DNA of 9,060 bases from an uncultured Bacteroides sp. GTDB taxonomy: Bacteria; Bacteroidota; Bacteroidia; Bacteroidales; Bacteroidaceae. The position numbers were made by a program, and so were the translations under genes. Of this stretch, positions 6,449 through 9,060 are shown one piece after another. The stretch's first letter is position 1; every line of letters starts with the position of its first letter. Where the stretch lies: contig CAMTFK010000185.1 in NCBI GenBank assembly GCA_947071285.1, positions 1 through 9,060 of the forward strand. The letters are read 5' to 3'. The notes under the pieces were generated by a model that was not told the DNA's origin, ran no database searches, and saw only the letters and a program-made list of their open reading frames with translations.

Positions 6449-8695
6449 TTATCCTCCAACGATGACATTATTTGCATCAGCGGCAACACCACCCAAATAG
6501 CCGTCAAAATCGCTACAAGTGAATGTTCCTGCATTGTATATTCTACCTTTCAGGTAAGTAGTAGTGGCTGCTACTTCACTTCCTCTCGGAATATTCAGGC
6601 TGTAACCTTCATCAACGATAAGTCCTGTGAGGGTAAATGCTGCGGTAGTCCAAACAACGCGTGCAGAGCTCTTCACTTCAACATACTTCACAGTAGTTGG
6701 CAAGGTGCCACAAGTTGTACAAGCACCGGTAATTTCAACATAGTTAGCATATTCACCCACTTCTGCATCAGTAACAGATGCGGCATTTGTGATAACTTTG
6801 ATAAAGCCGGGTTCTCCTGTGCTGGCTACAACAGTATTTACGTTACCAGTACCAAACAATTCGATAGTACCAATCATCTTAGAAGCGCTGGCAAAAGCAT
6901 CAGCAAATTTTGTTCCAGCATAAGCATTAGTGCTTACATAGGTATAAGCATCAGCGTTTTTCTGTGTGATATAGCCATAATTGTTTATTTTACCGCTGGT
7001 ACTTTGCTGTACGCCCAAGCTGCCGGCATTGTCAATCGTTCCATATTCACTCAAAGAAGTGGCATTATTAGTCAATGTTGCTCCATTCATAAGGAATTCG
7101 GCACCTACAGGGATATCGATTGTACCGTTATTGGTCATATCCAGTTTCAGAGTGGTTGCACTTGAGATGTTTACTGTACCGTTATTGGTAATTGCAACTG
7201 TTCCATTGGTTGCTGTAGCCGATACCATGTCAGTCATTGCCATTGTTGCACCTTCAACAACTTCCAATGAAGCAACATAATCAAATACCTTGTTTTCTGA
7301 ATACTTCCATGAACCAGCGAACTGAACTGGAGTAGCAGAACCAAACTTCAAGGCTGCAGGAACTTCTGTTTCTGTAGTGCTTACGAATTTAATAACATCA
7401 CATGTAGTTCCCAGGTCAGTACTACGAGTAAACGTTATCTTATTTTGAGTATCCGCAACGCGTGCTTCATAAGCAGCTGTTGCTTCAGCCTCCATTACGA
7501 ATTCACCGTCTGCATCGCCATCTAAATAGAAAGTAACTACAGCATTATTGGCAATTGCATCATATACCTGCAAAGCATCAATCAGATGTTGCTGGTCTGT
7601 GATATGCAGTCCATCCATGTCAAGAGTTGACATATCAGCCTTAATGCTACGTCTACCAAATTTACCGATATTTTCACCTATGAAAGAACCTGACGTTGCA
7701 GCAGTCCATGTATTGTCGAGTACTTCCTGAATACCTTCGGTTACAGTTTTATCATAAGTCACAGTAGCAGCGGTTTTGCCCCAAATGTCTCCTGTAGCGT
7801 CTTCTAACGTCACCTTACCATAGTTCGTTTTAATAACAATTTCAGCGCCGGTGACTGTTGTAGATGTTTTGGCAGGAAGCAATGTAAACACTGCATTGTA
7901 GTTATTGGTAATATCAGTTGTAGTCAAAGCGTTTGCCACTGTAGCATTATCTGCATCAACATCAGATACATTTACCCAAAGCGGGAATTCACCAGCCCGG
8001 TACGGAGAATCTGCATTATATTTTGTGGAAATCGACGTTGTGAAAGCGTTGGTTGCATTCATTCCAATACTTGAAACTTTAAGTGGACTTACACCCAAAC
8101 CATCAATTACGTCAGTATTGCTGGGCACTGTAGTCAAAATCAATGTAGTACCGATTCGCTTCAGAACAATGTCATACTGCTTTCCATAACCTGCTGTATT
8201 TCCCTTATCTTTATCGTATGCAGCAATATTTAGAATCTCTGACATATAAGGAGTCAATTCTTTTGTTTTTGCATCTTGATTTTCAGGAATTGTAATGACT
8301 GGAGCTGCTGCTCCTGTATTAACAAACATTGTATCAGCCGGATAAACCATTATTGCTCCATCTTGTAGTATCATTGACTTGGTTGTGAAGACAAATGCCT
8401 CACCATCCTGAGCTGATCCTTCATAGATAGCATTCTGATAACCCGTAAGAGCACTGTTTGGAGTTGTTATTCCATGGAACAGAGACATCAAGTCACCTGC
8501 CTCAAAATTCAGTCCAAAGTCACCAGTCATTTCTGCTCTTGTCAAAGGAGGTATACCATCCTCTAATGATACGGCGAATTTGATAGGTGATTCCTGCGAA
8601 GCAGACGGAGTATTCAACTCCTCATCTGCGGTACAAGATGCCAAAGCCATGCTTCCCAATAAAGCACCGAATAAAATTTTACACTTCATAATCAT
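6449..8695 (-). CDS. Large fimbrillin-like surface lipoprotein with Asn/Gly/Thr-rich beta repeats
   Basis: This 748-residue exported protein has a type II signal peptide: hydrophobic ILFGALLGSMALA, then lipobox LASC with lipidated Cys21. The following residues TADEE are acidic, like the export signal of surface-exposed Bacteroides lipoproteins. Residues 37-75 (SPIKFAVS, LTRAEMT, FEAGDLMSLF) resemble the start of fimbrillin/Mfa-like proteins. From about residue 490 to 600 the chain turns repetitive (NGTVAI, NNGTVNI, NNGTIDI, then NNYGYIT), suggesting a small beta-solenoid. A CTTC pair stands at 659-662 and the protein ends in GG. The whole protein is Thr- and Ala-rich, as usual for adhesin-like surface proteins. 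It follows the small peptide gene by 53 bases, with no terminator seen between, so the two are probably co-transcribed. ATG 8695 is taken as start; ATG 8689 is equally possible. Function as adhesin or pilus part is inferred. Confidence 0.87.
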   Translation of the reverse strand: MIMKCKILFGALLGSMALASCTADEELNTPSASQESPIKFAVSLEDGIPPLTRAEMTGDFGLNFEAGDLMSLFHGITTPNSALTGYQNAIYEGSAQDGEAFVFTTKSMILQDGAIMVYPADTMFVNTGAAAPVITIPENQDAKTKELTPYMSEILNIAAYDKDKGNTAGYGKQYDIVLKRIGTTLILTTVPSNTDVIDGLGVSPLKVSSIGMNATNAFTTSISTKYNADSPYRAGEFPLWVNVSDVDADNATVANALTTTDITNNYNAVFTLLPAKTSTTVTGAEIVIKTNYGKVTLEDATGDIWGKTAATVTYDKTVTEGIQEVLDNTWTAATSGSFIGENIGKFGRRSIKADMSTLDMDGLHITDQQHLIDALQVYDAIANNAVVTFYLDGDADGEFVMEAEATAAYEARVADTQNKITFTRSTDLGTTCDVIKFVSTTETEVPAALKFGSATPVQFAGSWKYSENKVFDYVASLEVVEGATMAMTDMVSATATNGTVAITNNGTVNISSATTLKLDMTNNGTIDIPVGAEFLMNGATLTNNATSLSEYGTIDNAGSLGVQQSTSGKINNYGYITQKNADAYTYVSTNAYAGTKFADAFASASKMIGTIELFGTGNVNTVVASTGEPGFIKVITNAASVTDAEVGEYANYVEITGACTTCGTLPTTVKYVEVKSSARVVWTTAAFTLTGLIVDEGYSLNIPRGSEVAATTTYLKGRIYNAGTFTCSDFDGYLGGVAADANNVIVGG

Positions 8696-8748
8696 CTTTT
8701 AATTTAACGTTATCTTTTAGATTTAAATAAATGCTTGCTTTTGTACCC

Positions 8749-8865
8749 TTAAAATTCCTCGGGAGGTTCTGTACTACTTTGCCCAAAACCATTTTCCACT
8801 TCCACTTCCAGAACTTCTACTTCCGGAGCTTCATACTTCATTTCCTTTTCTACTTTCATAATCAT
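8749..8865 (-). CDS. 38-residue acidic peptide, possible substrate of the downstream kinase/peptidase/exporter
   Basis: The frame from ATG 8865 (or ATG 8859, two residues shorter) to the TAA at 8751-8749 encodes 38 residues. The middle reads YEAPEVEVLEVEVENGFG (11-28) and the tail QSSTEPPEEF (29-38). Eleven Glu residues against three Lys make it very acidic, and there is no signal peptide. The alternating Val/Glu stretch followed by GFG looks like a recognition leader. Ser30, Ser31 and Thr32 in the tail could be modified. I recall similar short APEVEV-type peptides in Bacteroides genomes, sometimes beside surface lipoprotein genes, but cannot name a family. Its reading frame ends cleanly 53 bases before the lipoprotein ATG, and both genes begin ATGATTATGAA. 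That it is a precursor peptide is a hypothesis; that it is a real gene is likely. Confidence 0.72.
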   Translation of the reverse strand: MIMKVEKEMKYEAPEVEVLEVEVENGFGQSSTEPPEEF

Positions 8866-8970
8866 AAAATTTAATTGTTAGTAATATTAAAATTATCTCT
8901 ATCATTATCAACTGGTAATACTATGCTTACGTCACCGCAAAATCATAATTCACTTTTAGAGGTAATCTCA

Positions 8971-8995
8971 CTATTCCTATTATATATAGGTATAG
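8971..8995. promoter_or_regulatory. 25-base near-perfect palindrome in the leader of the peptide/lipoprotein genes
   Basis: The left arm CTAT-t-CCTAT (8971-8980) mirrors the right arm ATAGG-t-ATAG (8986-8995) about a centre at 8983, with only two mismatched symmetric pairs. It lies 105 bases upstream of the peptide ATG and about 22 bases downstream (in the sense of transcription) of the possible -7 box at 9017-9024. It could be a repressor or activator site, or a hairpin in the leader RNA. Confidence 0.45.
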
Positions 8996-9016
8996 CAAAA
9001 CCGCTTTTTCAGCCTG

Positions 9017-9024
9017 CAAAGTAA
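9017..9024 (-). promoter_or_regulatory. Candidate -7 promoter box for the peptide/lipoprotein transcript
   Basis: The minus strand reads TTACTTTGC here, one base away from TAnnTTTG. It is set in the A/T-rich context common for Bacteroides promoters. No clear TTTG -33 box stands at the right distance upstream, so the promoter may need an activator, or the true promoter may be elsewhere. If used, it gives a leader of about 145 bases. I found no better -7 match between here and the peptide start. Confidence 0.3.
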
Positions 9025-9060
9025 GAAACAAATTTCCTAAATAAAACGAGAGTATACATC

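Noticed and set aside
6434..7165. 243-residue open frame on the plus strand, rich in Ser, Cys and Ile
   Set aside because: It is the antisense shadow of the Thr/Ala/Val-rich lipoprotein, whose biased codons leave the opposite frame open.
1..9060. CRISPR array, tRNA or rRNA genes, insertion sequences, invertible promoter with long flanking repeats
   Set aside because: I saw no spaced direct repeats, no RNA gene motifs, no transposase and no pair of matching inverted repeats flanking a promoter-sized segment.

Overview
The window looks like Bacteroides or a close relative in the Bacteroidales. Moderate-to-low GC, weak Shine-Dalgarno sequences, promoter boxes resembling the Bacteroidetes -33/-7 type (TTTG ... 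TAnnTTTG), a lipoprotein whose mature end begins CTADEE, and ATPase families typical of gut Bacteroides all point that way. Every gene I can support lies on the minus strand, so transcription runs from right (9060) to left (1).

Right part (9060 to 6270): a roughly 195-base leader holds a possible promoter (9017-9024) and a 25-base near-perfect palindrome (8971-8995). It leads into a 38-residue acidic peptide gene (8865-8749), too short for most gene callers. Fifty-three bases later comes a 748-residue lipoprotein (8695-6449) with a fimbrillin-like N-terminal part and a C-terminal part rich in Asn-Asn-Gly-Thr turns. Two inverted repeats follow it, one of which is a plausible terminator.

Middle part (6269 to 2133): four tightly packed genes form an operon. 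They encode a Wzz-type chain-length/polysaccharide co-polymerase-like membrane protein, an ABC exporter with fused membrane and ATPase domains, an HPr-kinase-like P-loop protein, and a small S24/S26 (signal-peptidase-like) serine peptidase. The exporter starts 10 bases after the Wzz-like gene, the kinase-like gene starts 15 bases after the exporter, and the peptidase start overlaps the kinase-like gene by 13 bases. No glycosyltransferase, lasso cyclase or radical-SAM enzyme is visible.

The kinase-like protein, peptidase, exporter and small upstream peptide suggest a modified-peptide export system, possibly with a phosphorylated peptide. The Wzz-like protein and a flippase-like ABC protein instead fit surface glycan export. 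The sequence does not decide between them.

Left part (2132 to 1): a broken DUF234-type AAA ATPase keeps only its N-terminal ~22 residues and its C-terminal ~155 residues, with an in-frame stop at the join. Tandem palindromes lie over its apparent promoter. Beyond it is an apparently intact, differently built AAA-ATPase/PD-(D/E)XK protein with its own promoter, cut off at the left edge of the window.
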